64,000 nucleotides of DNA from Alkalibacterium subtropicum (GCF_900112455.1 NZ_FOLT01000007.1:41882-105881), one strand, 5' to 3'. Numbered from the stretch's first letter, positions 17,748-25,633 are shown. Translations and numbers: made by a program. The notes: generated by a model not told the origin, from the sequence alone.

Positions 17748-18302
17748 ATGACACTAACAGAACTATTAGAAGAAAGACCGTGGGCGCGAGAGTACCTCTA
17801 TTTTGATCCGGATTTGAATGAAACAGGCGTCGTTTATGCAGCCAATCTGGAAAAATTCGCATTCTTTCTCGACGCGATGGAAGATGTGCGGGCAAACAGC
17901 CGGGAGATCCTGACAAGATATAAACTCCCGGACTATAAAGAGGTCATCGAACTTTTAGCTGTCTTTAAAGTGACCACACTGAGAGGACCGGCGACACTCG
18001 AGCAGCAGGAACTATTCTTTGATATGCTGAGTGCCCACATTAAAACTGAAACAGACAAAGGAAGGACACGTGAAGACATCTTCGAAGACAAAGATGCCAT
18101 TGCGCTGGCTCGTCTGTATCAGGTCAGCGACCCCGAATGGAGTGCAAAGTACCTGACCTGGATATTATTTGAACTGGGAGCCATCAGCAAAGAAAAAGGC
18201 CCTGACGTCTTTGGAGCCAACGCCAGCGCCTTTCAAACTTATGATTTCCTTAAAGAAGCATCCAACGGAAAATGGCGGCCGCAGATGCAGTTTTCTGAGT
18301 AA
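17748..18302 (+). CDS. Conserved cytoplasmic protein, unknown
   Basis: 184 residues from the ATG at 17748, which has GAGGAG 11 bases upstream; another ATG at 17727 lacks a ribosome site. The protein is largely helical, has no signal or membrane segment and shows no motif I can name. Regions of note are the aromatic start ELLEERPWAREYLYFDPD and the central ELLAVFKVTTLRGPATLEQ. It follows the patatin gene closely and may share its transcript. Function cannot be assigned. Confidence 0.6.
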   Translation: MTLTELLEERPWAREYLYFDPDLNETGVVYAANLEKFAFFLDAMEDVRANSREILTRYKLPDYKEVIELLAVFKVTTLRGPATLEQQELFFDMLSAHIKTETDKGRTREDIFEDKDAIALARLYQVSDPEWSAKYLTWILFELGAISKEKGPDVFGANASAFQTYDFLKEASNGKWRPQMQFSE

Positions 18303-18431
18303 AAGGGATTATCTGCAAATTACTGCAGCAGACACTCCATATACGACGAACAGCCTTTTTGCACCTAAGTTACATTACCTTTTACTCTCGACTATTCCTT
18401 TCAAAAGCCTTCAGACAAAGGGAAAGAATGA

Positions 18432-18437
18432 TATAAT
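18432..18437 (+). promoter_or_regulatory. Consensus -10 box before the gene at 18483
   Basis: A perfect TATAAT lies 46 bp before the start codon. The -35 region (CTTCAGACA around 18409-18417) is a weak match. Confidence 0.45.
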
Positions 18438-18482
18438 ATATGTAGTACTATACTCGTTTTCATGTAGAAAGAAGGAAAAACC

Positions 18483-18791
18483 ATGCTGACATATCTATTC
18501 ATGGGTATCGTGTTGCTGGCCATCGGCATTGCTGTGCATGTTCTGAAGTGGAACATACTGGTCGCTTATTATAATACGAAACCGGAAGCGAAAAAGAATA
18601 ATAAAAACACAGAAAGCTATCGAAAGATTTTGGGATTTTACGGATACATCACAGGAGGACTTTTCTTTCTGCTGGCATTTTTGGAATACCGGGGCATCAG
18701 TGTACCTCCCACACCCGTTACAGCCATTTTTATCGTAGGGACAATGATCGTCATGTACTTTGCACAGAAAGACGATGAGGATGAAAAGTAA
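18483..18791 (+). CDS. Small membrane protein, DUF3784-like
   Basis: 102 residues with three hydrophobic helices (about 2-23, 53-66, 76-94). A polar loop after the first helix contains LVAYYNTKPEAKKNNKNTESYRK, followed by the next helix, in the order typical of DUF3784 membrane proteins; I hold this as likely rather than certain. The ATG follows AGAAGGAAA. It has its own promoter element. Function is unknown. Confidence 0.65.
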   Translation: MLTYLFMGIVLLAIGIAVHVLKWNILVAYYNTKPEAKKNNKNTESYRKILGFYGYITGGLFFLLAFLEYRGISVPPTPVTAIFIVGTMIVMYFAQKDDEDEK

Positions 18792-18818
18792 AACAATGGG
18801 GTATGTTGTGCATAGCAG

Positions 18819-18860
18819 AAAAAAAGCAAGCTCATTAATGACTGATGACTGAGCTTGATG
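18819..18860 (-). terminator. Terminator-like hairpin facing the minus strand
   Basis: CAAGCTCA (18827-18834) and TGAGCTTG (18850-18857) form an 8-bp stem. The T run follows it on the minus strand (A's at 18819-18825 on the plus strand), so it would stop leftward transcription, although no minus-strand gene is nearby. Confidence 0.5.
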
Positions 18861-18902
18861 TTTAGAACATAACACGAACAACTTTGAATGGAGACGATAT
18901 AC

Positions 18903-19247
18903 TTGACTTATGAAGACTATGCCAAAATCGCCAAAGCATTATCCGACCCGAAACGTGTCAAGATCCTTGATATGCTGTCCTGTGGTGCGATGTGTGCCTG
19001 CGATATACTGGAGCACTTCGACTTTACCCAGCCGACCCTGTCGCATCACATCAAAGCCCTGACGCAATCCGGGCTGGTCACTGTCGAAAAAGAGGGGACC
19101 TGGAATCACTATTCGATCGATCAGGATACTGCCAGCCAGTTTCTCCAGCATACGCAACACTATCTCACCCATACAGAAGAATGCGTATGTAAAGAGCCAA
19201 CAGAAAAACAGGCGAATGGTAAACAGTGCCGGACATGTGCTGGATAA
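18903..19247 (+). CDS. ArsR/SmtB family metal(loid)-responsive repressor
   Basis: 114 residues with a winged helix-turn-helix: KALSDPKRVKILDML, then QPTLSHHIKALTQSGLV as recognition helix and KEGTWNHYSI as wing. The segment CGAMCACDIL carries cysteines near the position of the arsenic-binding pair of classical ArsR. A cysteine-rich tail (ECVCKEP, QCRTCAG) adds four more. ArsR proteins leave DNA on binding metal or metalloid. The TTG at 18903 has GGAG nine bases upstream and gives the normal family N terminus; an ATG at 18888 has no ribosome site. No arsenic or metal export gene is adjacent, so the target is probably elsewhere. Confidence 0.85.
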   Translation: MTYEDYAKIAKALSDPKRVKILDMLSCGAMCACDILEHFDFTQPTLSHHIKALTQSGLVTVEKEGTWNHYSIDQDTASQFLQHTQHYLTHTEECVCKEPTEKQANGKQCRTCAG

Positions 19248-19271
19248 ATGATGTGAATGACTGAATAGATA

Positions 19272-19323
19272 CAGGAGCTGAACGCCTTCTCACAAACCGA
19301 GGATCGTTCAGCTCCTGTTTTTT
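19272..19323 (+). terminator. Terminator of the arsR-like gene
   Basis: CAGGAGCTGAACG (19272-19284) pairs perfectly with CGTTCAGCTCCTG (19305-19317), followed by six T's. Confidence 0.88.
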
Positions 19324-19417
19324 GTCGTGAAGTAGAATCGCTATTTTTTTATCGTTTTAATAATAAATGTTATACTAAAGGTACTAATGAACAGTTTGTA
19401 ACGACCGGAGAGGGTTG

Positions 19418-20857
19418 ATGAACATGTTAAAAAAAATAGCTAAAGGCGGGATGATCGGGCTCGGTGCTTATTTAGGCTATGCTTTTTTCACCTCGAATAT
19501 CCTGCTTCACTATAAGAAACCAAAGAGCAGAGAAGAACTGGAAGAAAAGGGTTTACCTGATTACTACGGGGACGATGAAAACGACGGACCGGATAAAGCC
19601 GCATTCTTTGACACTCAGGATATCCTGCTGACGCTGCATTTGAACCTGATCGATTCTGCGGAGAAGACGATAAAATTTGCCAACTTCTCGATCGAAGATG
19701 GAGCGGCCAGTGATTTATTCTATGGTAAACTTCTGGAAGCCGCTGACAGAGGGGTCGAAGTTTATATCCTGTTCGATGGCAAAGGGCATAACCTGTTTGG
19801 GATCAGTAACGGGAAATACTGGGCACTGATGGGTCATCCAAATATCAATCTGGCGTTCTACGAGGAGTTTGACTGGCTGCGTCCCTGGACCTGGCAGAAC
19901 CGGATGCATGACAAATATATGCTCATCGATGAAACCTATATCCTGACGGGTGGTGTCAATCTGGAGGATGCCTTCTTTGTCAAAGATAATGAAGAAGCCG
20001 TCTATGACCGGGATGTCGTGATCATCAATAAAGAGCCTGAACGCTATGACGAAAGTGTCGTGAAACAGTATGCAGAATACTTTGAGGCTATGTGGTTCCA
20101 TCCTTATACCAATGTCAGACCCAATCATGTCATGAAAAGGTATGAGAACCTCGCAAGGGAAACGTATGAAGAGCTCGTATCCACAGTAAAAGAAGCGGAA
20201 GAGAAGAATCTGTATGGAGCCTCGAGAACGATCGACTGGGACGAGCATCTGTATCCGACTAGAAAAGTGAGTCTCGTGACGAATGCGATCCAGCGCTGGA
20301 AAAAAGACCCGCATATTCTGGCGACACTTGGAAGGCTCTTTGATGAAGCTGAAAACAGTGTGATATTTCAAAGTCCCTATGTCGTACCGAGTCTGGAAAT
20401 GCGGGAATACATCTCGCTGGAACATACGACGGCCAAGATTTTCTTCATCACTAATTCGATGGCTGTCTCGACCAACTTTCCTGCCATTGCCGGGCAGCGT
20501 AAATATCTGAACGAATTAAGTAGTGACACCACACAATTTTATCATTTCCAGGGCAAAGGCTATATTCATGCCAAAGCCTATATGTTCGACCGCCGCTTGA
20601 GTCTGGTGGGGTCCTTTAACTTTGACCCGCGCAGTTCGTTTTTAAGTCAGGAAAATCTGGTCGTCATAGACAGTCCTGAACTTTCAGCGGCACTGGAAGA
20701 AAGTCTGAAAGACATCGCACGAAACAGTGTCCCGTATAATGAAAACGCCGAACATCTTGTAGAAAATACAGCAGAGAACGTGCCTACACCCTGGTACAAG
20801 AAAATCCTTCTGGGACTGGCCTATGTGCTTTTGCATCCACTGGAGGATCTGCTGTAA
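19418..20857 (+). CDS. Phospholipase D-like / cardiolipin synthase-like membrane protein
   Basis: 479 residues from the ATG at 19418, with GGAGAGGG upstream. One N-terminal hydrophobic segment (about 8-30) anchors it, and two HKD half-sites form the catalytic pair: MHDKYMLIDE at about 163-172 and YIHAKAYMFD near 383. Each is followed by the expected downstream Gly-Ser/Asn pattern (TGGVNLEDA, VGSFNFDPRSS). This family transfers phosphatidyl groups or hydrolyses phosphodiesters. Cardiolipin synthases usually have two N-terminal helices; here there is one, so the exact lipid reaction is open. Monocistronic, with an extended -10 (TGTTATACT ending at 19376) upstream. Confidence 0.82.
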   Translation: MNMLKKIAKGGMIGLGAYLGYAFFTSNILLHYKKPKSREELEEKGLPDYYGDDENDGPDKAAFFDTQDILLTLHLNLIDSAEKTIKFANFSIEDGAASDLFYGKLLEAADRGVEVYILFDGKGHNLFGISNGKYWALMGHPNINLAFYEEFDWLRPWTWQNRMHDKYMLIDETYILTGGVNLEDAFFVKDNEEAVYDRDVVIINKEPERYDESVVKQYAEYFEAMWFHPYTNVRPNHVMKRYENLARETYEELVSTVKEAEEKNLYGASRTIDWDEHLYPTRKVSLVTNAIQRWKKDPHILATLGRLFDEAENSVIFQSPYVVPSLEMREYISLEHTTAKIFFITNSMAVSTNFPAIAGQRKYLNELSSDTTQFYHFQGKGYIHAKAYMFDRRLSLVGSFNFDPRSSFLSQENLVVIDSPELSAALEESLKDIARNSVPYNENAEHLVENTAENVPTPWYKKILLGLAYVLLHPLEDLL

Positions 20858-20880
20858 AGTAATTTCAGGAACCAACCTTT

Positions 20881-20920
20881 AAAGCGGACAGGAAGAGTCA
20901 CTTCTTCCTGTCCGCTTTTG
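20881..20920. terminator. Bidirectional terminator
   Basis: AAAGCGGACAGGAAG (20881-20895) and CTTCCTGTCCGCTTT (20904-20918) are perfectly complementary. The hairpin lies between convergent genes and serves both. Confidence 0.9.
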
Positions 20921-20921
20921 T

Positions 20922-22178
20922 CTAGTTAGTTTTTAAAATATCACTCGCTTTATTTTCCAGTTCCTTATAAAACGTTAATCGAACATTCGAAAAAGACTCC
21001 AGTTCTTTATAGAGGGAGCGCGTCACGGTCTCCGGGTTTTTTCCGACCGCTTCCATCACCATCAAAAGGGTACACTGACTGATCACGTCTTTCATTAAAG
21101 CAGCTGCAGAGCTGTCCTCAGTATCTACCGTATTGACTGTGAAGATATAGGTGATCAGCCGTCTGATTTCTTGATCCACAGCTGCTTTATCCTGTTTCCT
21201 ACTGAAGAGCGTCTGATTACGCTCTGTTTCATCCGTATCTTTGTCCTGCAGGTCATCGAGAAGCTGCAGGAAAGCACCGTAGTGAAAAGCAAACGTGCTT
21301 TCCTCTCGGGTGAGTGTGCCTTTGATCAAATAGGCATCGGCCAGCACAGAAGTACCGCCTTTAAAAAAACTGATAGTCCTTATTTCCTCTTGGCTCAAAG
21401 GGGGCCCGCTGCTTTGAAGGAGACTCTTGACTTGTCCCTCATGGATCAGCTGGATACTTTCAGTCACGGGGGGAAAGTGGGCTTGCGGAAAATCGTCTTT
21501 GATCATTTCGACTAAAGCAAAGATTCGTTGTTCGACGGGTTCATTTGAAGATAAATGTTCACCAGCCAGGACTTTTCCCAGCCGCCGGTTGAAAGTCTGT
21601 TTAGCTTCAGGACTGATATTGGGATCATCGAGCATGTTATCAGTATAAGGGTACAACAGACTATAGGCATACATCGGCGGCGTCAACGCGAGAGGTATCT
21701 CCCAGCACAACTGCAGGCTGTTCATGATCCAGACGTTCCGCAATGCCTGGAACACTTCTGCATTATCCAAGCGGCTATCTTCATTCCTTGTTCGAAAGAT
21801 AAAGGTTTCAGCCACATCCAGATACCCCTGTTCGATAAAATGAGCCAGAAAGGGGCGTTCGAACAAGAGTTTCTTTTCGTCGATCGTCTTCATGGCATCT
21901 ATTAGGAGAGCCTTTACTTCATCCATGACGGAAGCAGGTATTTCTCCAGGCTCATCCATATGCTCCCTTATTTCAGGGACGTAGGGTCCGATGTCATCCA
22001 AAAGCTTATTGATCAGTTTCTTCAGTCGCCGCTCATTCCAGAGCTTTTTCCACAGCGGAATTTTCTTCATCCTGTCAGCAGGGAAGGGCCTTTCTTTATT
22101 GTACTCCTCCACAGACAAAGCCATCAGCTCATCGATGGGAATGGTATGACTGGTATGTAGGGTGGGTGATTCGATCAC
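20922..22178 (-). CDS. Class-1 isoprenoid-synthase-like protein
   Basis: 418 residues, all helical in character. Two acidic motifs stand where class-1 terpenoid enzymes bind Mg-diphosphate: YPYTDNMLDD (Asp180, Asp184, Asp185) followed by a downstream RR, and FLQLLDDLQDKDTDE near residue 310. The order, spacing and the Q-x-x-D-D-x-x-D form resemble prenyl synthases, squalene/phytoene synthases and bacterial terpene cyclases, but neither motif is a canonical pair, so the reaction is not assigned. The GTG start follows AAGGAGG at spacing 8. It stands alone; no mevalonate, carotenoid or P450 gene is adjacent. Confidence 0.6.
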   Translation of the reverse strand: MIESPTLHTSHTIPIDELMALSVEEYNKERPFPADRMKKIPLWKKLWNERRLKKLINKLLDDIGPYVPEIREHMDEPGEIPASVMDEVKALLIDAMKTIDEKKLLFERPFLAHFIEQGYLDVAETFIFRTRNEDSRLDNAEVFQALRNVWIMNSLQLCWEIPLALTPPMYAYSLLYPYTDNMLDDPNISPEAKQTFNRRLGKVLAGEHLSSNEPVEQRIFALVEMIKDDFPQAHFPPVTESIQLIHEGQVKSLLQSSGPPLSQEEIRTISFFKGGTSVLADAYLIKGTLTREESTFAFHYGAFLQLLDDLQDKDTDETERNQTLFSRKQDKAAVDQEIRRLITYIFTVNTVDTEDSSAAALMKDVISQCTLLMVMEAVGKNPETVTRSLYKELESFSNVRLTFYKELENKASDILKTN

Positions 22179-22639
22179 GATAGGGGCCTCCTTGTACCGG
22201 GTTTAGTTTTATTATACCGCTATGGAAGGGGAAAGAGTAGGTAAAACCTTCCTTTTTAAAAGTTTAAAGGTTCCGTCTACAGAAAATCTGGCTCGAGTAG
22301 TTTTGAAGCCCATAAACCGGAGCTTATAAGGTAGCTTTCCTTTGAAGCAAGGTGATGGCCATTGTCTATAACCAGGACTCATGCGGACAGAGGCGCTCGA
22401 GTGACGGTTAAATTCACTTATAGCCTAAACTCAACAGACAAAAAGTAAGGTAAGAGGACGATAAATATTCCTCAACCTTATTTTTATTCATCTTTTTACT
22501 TATAAGTGTATGGATTAACCGAACAGAATAACGTAGAATAAAATCGTTGACATCTTTTGTACGTTGTTAACCTGTATAGACATTAAACAACTAAAAGAAT
22601 AGTATATGTATCATTATCTACATAGAGAAAGGAAACTGA
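22179..22639. other. Intergenic region without recognised gene
   Basis: Apart from upstream signals of the flanking genes I see no gene here. A TTGACA-like box stands near 22547, before the next small gene. CTCGAG occurs at 22292 and 22396, 104 bp apart (twice 52), which could be a trace of another decayed repeat array, but aligned units are not convincing. Confidence 0.4.
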
Positions 22640-22642
22640 ATG

Positions 22643-22867
22643 ATGGCCTATGTTATAGCCAAAAAACACGGAAGAAACGGATCCGTTGCTTATACATATG
22701 ATTCAGCTGAGATACAGTTGATCAGCAAGCTGGAACAGGAATACTTGGATCGCGATATTGATATCTTTATCACGTCAGAATTATGTAAAAAGAAAGAGTT
22801 TTTACCTGTGTTCAATGTCGGACATTTTGAATTGTTTATCGAATCGATCAAAAAAGTCCTGAAATAA
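22643..22867 (+). CDS. Small protein, unknown
   Basis: 74 or 75 residues; ATGATG allows either start, and AAAGGAAAC precedes both. It begins with the strand AYVIAKKHGRNGSVAYTY, followed by a helix (SAEIQLISKLEQEYLDR) and IDIFITSEL, a compact alpha/beta pattern. No membrane segment, no cysteine cluster. No family is recognised with confidence. It is a single gene between a long intergenic region and a purine-rich tract with a terminator. Confidence 0.6.
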   Translation: MAYVIAKKHGRNGSVAYTYDSAEIQLISKLEQEYLDRDIDIFITSELCKKKEFLPVFNVGHFELFIESIKKVLK

Positions 22868-22918
22868 GTATTTACTGTAAATCTCACCTTCAATTCAGTG
22901 TGATAGTGCCTGTTGAAT

Positions 22919-22973
22919 AGAGGAGAGGGAGGAGAGGGAGGAGGGGGGAGAAGAGGAGACTCTTCTCTTTTTC
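22919..22973 (+). terminator. Purine tract followed by terminator hairpin
   Basis: Bases 22919-22959 are purines without interruption (41 nt). The last part, GAGAAGAG (22948-22955), pairs with CTCTTCTC (22960-22967) around GAGA, followed by five T's: an intrinsic terminator for the small gene at 22643. The upstream part of the tract repeats AGGAGAGGG-type blocks and is not needed for the hairpin. Confidence 0.75.
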
Positions 22974-23051
22974 TTTACGCTCAAGTTTCCGGCACTCCAT
23001 AACCTTTGACAAAACAGCATACATCAGGTATCTTTGAGCTAATCACATAAA

Positions 23052-23155
23052 CATCTTATCGAGAGTAAGCAGAGGGAATTGGCCCTGTGAAGCTTCAGCA
23101 GCAGACCTTATGCGGCACTGTGCTAAATCCAACAAGAGAAATCTTGAAAGATGAG
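23052..23155 (+). promoter_or_regulatory. SAM-I (S-box) riboswitch
   Basis: The conserved S-box blocks appear in order: CATCTTATCGAGAG, AGAGGGAATTGGCCCTGTGA, CAGCAGCAG, GTGCTAAATCCAACAAG and a closing TTGAAAGATGAG. CATCTT at 23052-23057 pairs with AAGATG at the 3' end to form P1, and P3 GCACTGTGC is in place. It binds S-adenosylmethionine and normally turns off methionine, cysteine or SAM genes. A terminator at 23169-23199 follows. The only gene downstream is the orphan small protein at 23230. Confidence 0.92.
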
Positions 23156-23168
23156 TCCAACCCTTCAG

Positions 23169-23199
23169 GCACGACTTTATTTCAAGTGGTGCTTTTTTT
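23169..23199 (+). terminator. Expression-platform terminator of the SAM-I riboswitch
   Basis: GCACGACTT (23169-23177) pairs with AAGTGGTGC (23184-23192) with one mismatch, followed by seven T's. SAM binding would favour this hairpin and stop transcription before the small gene at 23230. Confidence 0.85.
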
Positions 23200-23229
23200 G
23201 TGGTTTAAATTTAGAAAGGAGTTGGAAAC

Positions 23230-23490
23230 ATGCTTTTTGACGAAAGAATAAACCATGTGCGTTATGCTTTGGACCGTCGTGAATCGATTTTGAAGTCGAA
23301 AATCGACCGGCGTTTTTCAGTATCCATCATTGGCGTTTATAGACGGGTTTCTAACGTTGAGGCAATGCGTGACGAGGTTGAGGCATTACGTGACGAGCTG
23401 GACGAGATCAAAGATGCACTAGCATATGACCGTGAAGATGCACTGGAACGTTTGAATAAACTCGAAGAAACACTTTTCGGCGCGCTGTAA
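23230..23490 (+). CDS. Small helical protein under SAM-I riboswitch control, unknown
   Basis: 86 residues. GAAAGGAG lies 8 bases before the ATG. The first half is basic (NHVRYALDRRESILKSKIDRR). Residues 40-84 are a charged helix with heptad-like repeats (MRDEVEALRDELDEIKDAL), so a coiled-coil dimer is likely. No signal peptide, no membrane helix, no cysteine. It is the only gene between the riboswitch and a strong terminator (23547-23600), so it should be expressed when SAM is low. No known methionine-pathway protein resembles it. An RNA role for the transcript, rather than the protein, cannot be excluded. Confidence 0.75.
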   Translation: MLFDERINHVRYALDRRESILKSKIDRRFSVSIIGVYRRVSNVEAMRDEVEALRDELDEIKDALAYDREDALERLNKLEETLFGAL

Positions 23491-23546
23491 TTGCTGTTCA
23501 AGTACTGTATCCGCATAAATACCTGAAATCTTCATAGAATAGACGC

Positions 23547-23600
23547 AAAACCATCTCAAGAGCTAATTTTATAGCTAATCGTCGTTGAGATGGTTTTTAT
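23547..23600 (+). terminator. Terminator of the SAM-regulated small gene
   Basis: AAACCATCTCAA (23548-23559) pairs with TTGAGATGGTTT (23585-23596); an inner AGCTAA/TTATAGCT arm may extend the fold. T's follow. Confidence 0.85.
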
Positions 23601-24657
23601 TTGAGGATCACAGATCGACATTGTTAATCGATCTGCTAAAAAATCCTTTGGCTGATATGATTATTTTATGCGTTTCTGGGTGAAGCTTGAAAATACGGAC
23701 TGGAATCGAAATTATGTACAAATGCATTGAGATTCATAAAGTATGAAGAATGAAAAAATCTCAGGAAAAAAGTCAGATCAGCACTAAAGAAAGAATCAAA
23801 GAAATATTCTGCATAAATGATCGAGCAGAACGGCTTAAAGAGTTACTCATAAGAGTTAGACAGATGGCAGTGCTGCTGAATTATTTCTTTGAACAGTGGA
23901 CTTAACGACAATAACAGACACTTAATTCAGTAATTGATCCATGATTTATTTGAAGCAAAGAAATTAAACAGAAAATAAACCCAAAAACAGGGGATTAATT
24001 CAATTTTTAACGTATCCTGACAGCTGGTTTCATTTTCTTTATTTTAGTTTACATAATATATATTATACCAAGTAGATTATATAAGATATGCCACTCTCAG
24101 GATCATTATAGATTAAATTTAAGTCTCTCTTGATTCCGTTCTGAATTGAATTCAATTCAACCTGATTTACAGCAGATTTATTTATAATTGATATCTAATT
24201 TAATTTTTCCGTTCTATCGTATTATTTTTATCTGCTGACTTTATTTTGTCATTTCTATTGTAATAATTTCTATCTGTCGCGTAAGTCTCGTTTGATATGA
24301 CTTCAGATTCAATTCCATCATTTCAGCAGGCCTTACACGACGATTTCAGATCGGCTCACGGATGATTGTTTCATAGAATCGTCCTGAAGATCTGTGGTGA
24401 TCCGTTTTTTCTAGATGATCTGTTAATTGCTACTTATGCTGGTCTGAGTCAAATTTTTGAATTTTCTTCTAGTTTACATCATACATACGTTTGATTGTCT
24501 GCTTTCAGTTGACGATCCATATTTTCATTTGAATATCTACAAGCTGACTTCTTTGTTTAATAGTCGTAATTATAGTCCAACTTTACCAAATCGTAACTGT
24601 TCCGATTTGTGTTGTGTTCTCTTCATTCATGCTTTTAATACACACAAACCTTTAATT
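23601..24657. other. AT-rich gene-poor kilobase
   Basis: About 1 kb clearly richer in A+T than its surroundings and without a normal-sized gene. It contains the short frame at 23750-23905, an 18-bp perfect palindrome TGAATTGAATTCAATTCA at 24142-24159 and a terminator-like ACGGAT...ATCCGTTTTTT pair around 24357-24409. The open frame at 24457-24660 is rich in Cys, His and Asn, has no ribosome site and is not accepted as a gene. It could be decayed mobile DNA. Confidence 0.5.
23750..23905 (+). CDS. Possible 51-residue protein
   Basis: ATG at 23750 to TAA at 23903-23905. The translation is protein-like: a basic start MKKSQEKSQISTKERIK, then DRAERLKELLIRVRQMAVLL and the aromatic end NYFFEQWT. Arg/Glu/Leu spacing suggests one amphipathic helix. 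The ribosome site is weak (only GAAG close to the start). It lies in AT-rich DNA and is too short to be sure of. It may be the remnant of a larger gene. Confidence 0.3.
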   Translation: MKKSQEKSQISTKERIKEIFCINDRAERLKELLIRVRQMAVLLNYFFEQWT

Positions 24658-24687
24658 TAGAAAAAGATCATCCGCAGATGATCTTCC
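24658..24687 (-). terminator. Terminator of the DUF2200 gene
   Basis: AAGATCATC (24664-24672) and GATGATCTT (24677-24685) are perfectly complementary around CGCA; on the minus strand T's follow. Confidence 0.8.
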
Positions 24688-24714
24688 TTATCAGGTATTT
24701 AAATCTACTTCTAC

Positions 24715-25065
24715 TTAGTCCCGTTTAATGTTTTCGAACTTTTTACCTCTGGCCAGTTCATCGATCAGTTTGTCTAAATAACGGATTTCCTGCATCAGCG
24801 GTTCTTCGATTTCTTCTACACGGATACCGCAGATCACACCTTTGATCGATCGACGTGCAGGATTCATTTGAGGCGCTTCGGCAAAAAACGTTTCAAAGTC
24901 ATTGCCTTTTTCGAGCTGCTCTTCCAAGCCTTCCTGCGTATAACCTGTCAGCCAGCGAATGAGTTCATCTACTTCAGCTTTTGTCTTGCCTTTTCTTTCT
25001 GCTTTTTTAACATAGCTGGGGTACACTCTATTAAAACTCATCGAGAATATCTTGTGGGTAGTCAT
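24715..25065 (-). CDS. DUF2200 family protein
   Basis: 116 residues matching the DUF2200 layout: start [23 protein letters not shown] (first part), then LIRWLTGYT, the hydrophobic-acidic [12 protein letters not shown] and the end [28 protein letters not shown]. Members are small cytoplasmic proteins of unknown biochemical function. AAAGGAG precedes the ATG at suitable spacing. The gene is alone, with its own terminator, between AT-rich DNA and repeat array F. Confidence 0.85.
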   Translation of the reverse strand: MTTHKIFSMSFNRVYPSYVKKAERKGKTKAEVDELIRWLTGYTQEGLEEQLEKGNDFETFFAEAPQMNPARRSIKGVICGIRVEEIEEPLMQEIRYLDKLIDELARGKKFENIKRD

Positions 25066-25189
25066 TTTTCAAATCTCCTTTTTCGTTTGTTATGCTGTAA
25101 TTTAATGATTTCCATCCTAGTCGTTTTTTACATAGTAATAAAGTCGCTAAGTAGCTGCGATGACCCACTCAAAGTCCGTTCCGTCGCCA

Positions 25190-25365
25190 CTGAACACTTT
25201 TCTCTCTAAAATGGCGAACTCACGAAGCGTCTGGTTCACGAGTGAACATTTTTCTTTCTAAAATGGCGAACTTACGAAGCATCTGAGCCATGAGTGAACA
25301 CTTTTCTCTCTAAAATGTCGAACTCACGTAGCATCTGGTTTACGAGTGAACACTTTTCATAAGGA
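25190..25365 (-). repeat. 52-bp tandem repeat array F (family gamma, reverse orientation)
   Basis: The anchor GAACACTTTT starts at 25192, 25244, 25296 and 25348, exactly 52 bp apart. Read on the minus strand the unit is GTGTTCACTCGTG, then about ten bases, CGTGAGTTCGACATTTTAGA: the same family as array D at 7806-8125 but inverted in the chromosome. Degenerate traces (AAATGGCGA at 25415) suggest it once ran further. The rest of 25066-25589 holds no gene. Confidence 0.85.
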
Positions 25366-25589
25366 ATAGTAAAGGCAGTTTTCTAAAATCGTTCAGTTTG
25401 TAATTCTTTGCTTGAAATGGCGACATCTTCAGTCCGAATCTCTTAAAAAGGGATGATTTAAATTGATATCTTCCCTTATTTTAACATAGAAACACTTCTA
25501 GCAACGTTCATTTACGCCTCTTCCCTCACCTTCGTGCTGACCCAGTGCCCAAAATCGCCTCTACGAACATTCGTTCACGTTGTATACAT

Positions 25590-25621
25590 AAAAAAGGACT
25601 TCTCAAAAGAGAAGCCCTTTT
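25590..25621 (-). terminator. Terminator of the fructose operon
   Basis: An AAAAGGACTTCTC / GAGAAGCCCTTTT stem with one mismatch and an AAAA loop, just past the fruA stop on the minus strand. Confidence 0.85.
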
Positions 25622-25633
25622 CAACGATAGTTC

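Noticed and set aside
22292..22401. CTCGAG repeated 104 bp apart (twice 52) as a further array
   Set aside because: Aligning 52-bp windows here gives too few matching columns; two 6-mers can recur by chance.
24457..24660. 67-codon frame in the AT-rich region
   Set aside because: TTG start without a ribosome site and a composition rich in Cys, His, Asn and Ser that does not look like a protein.
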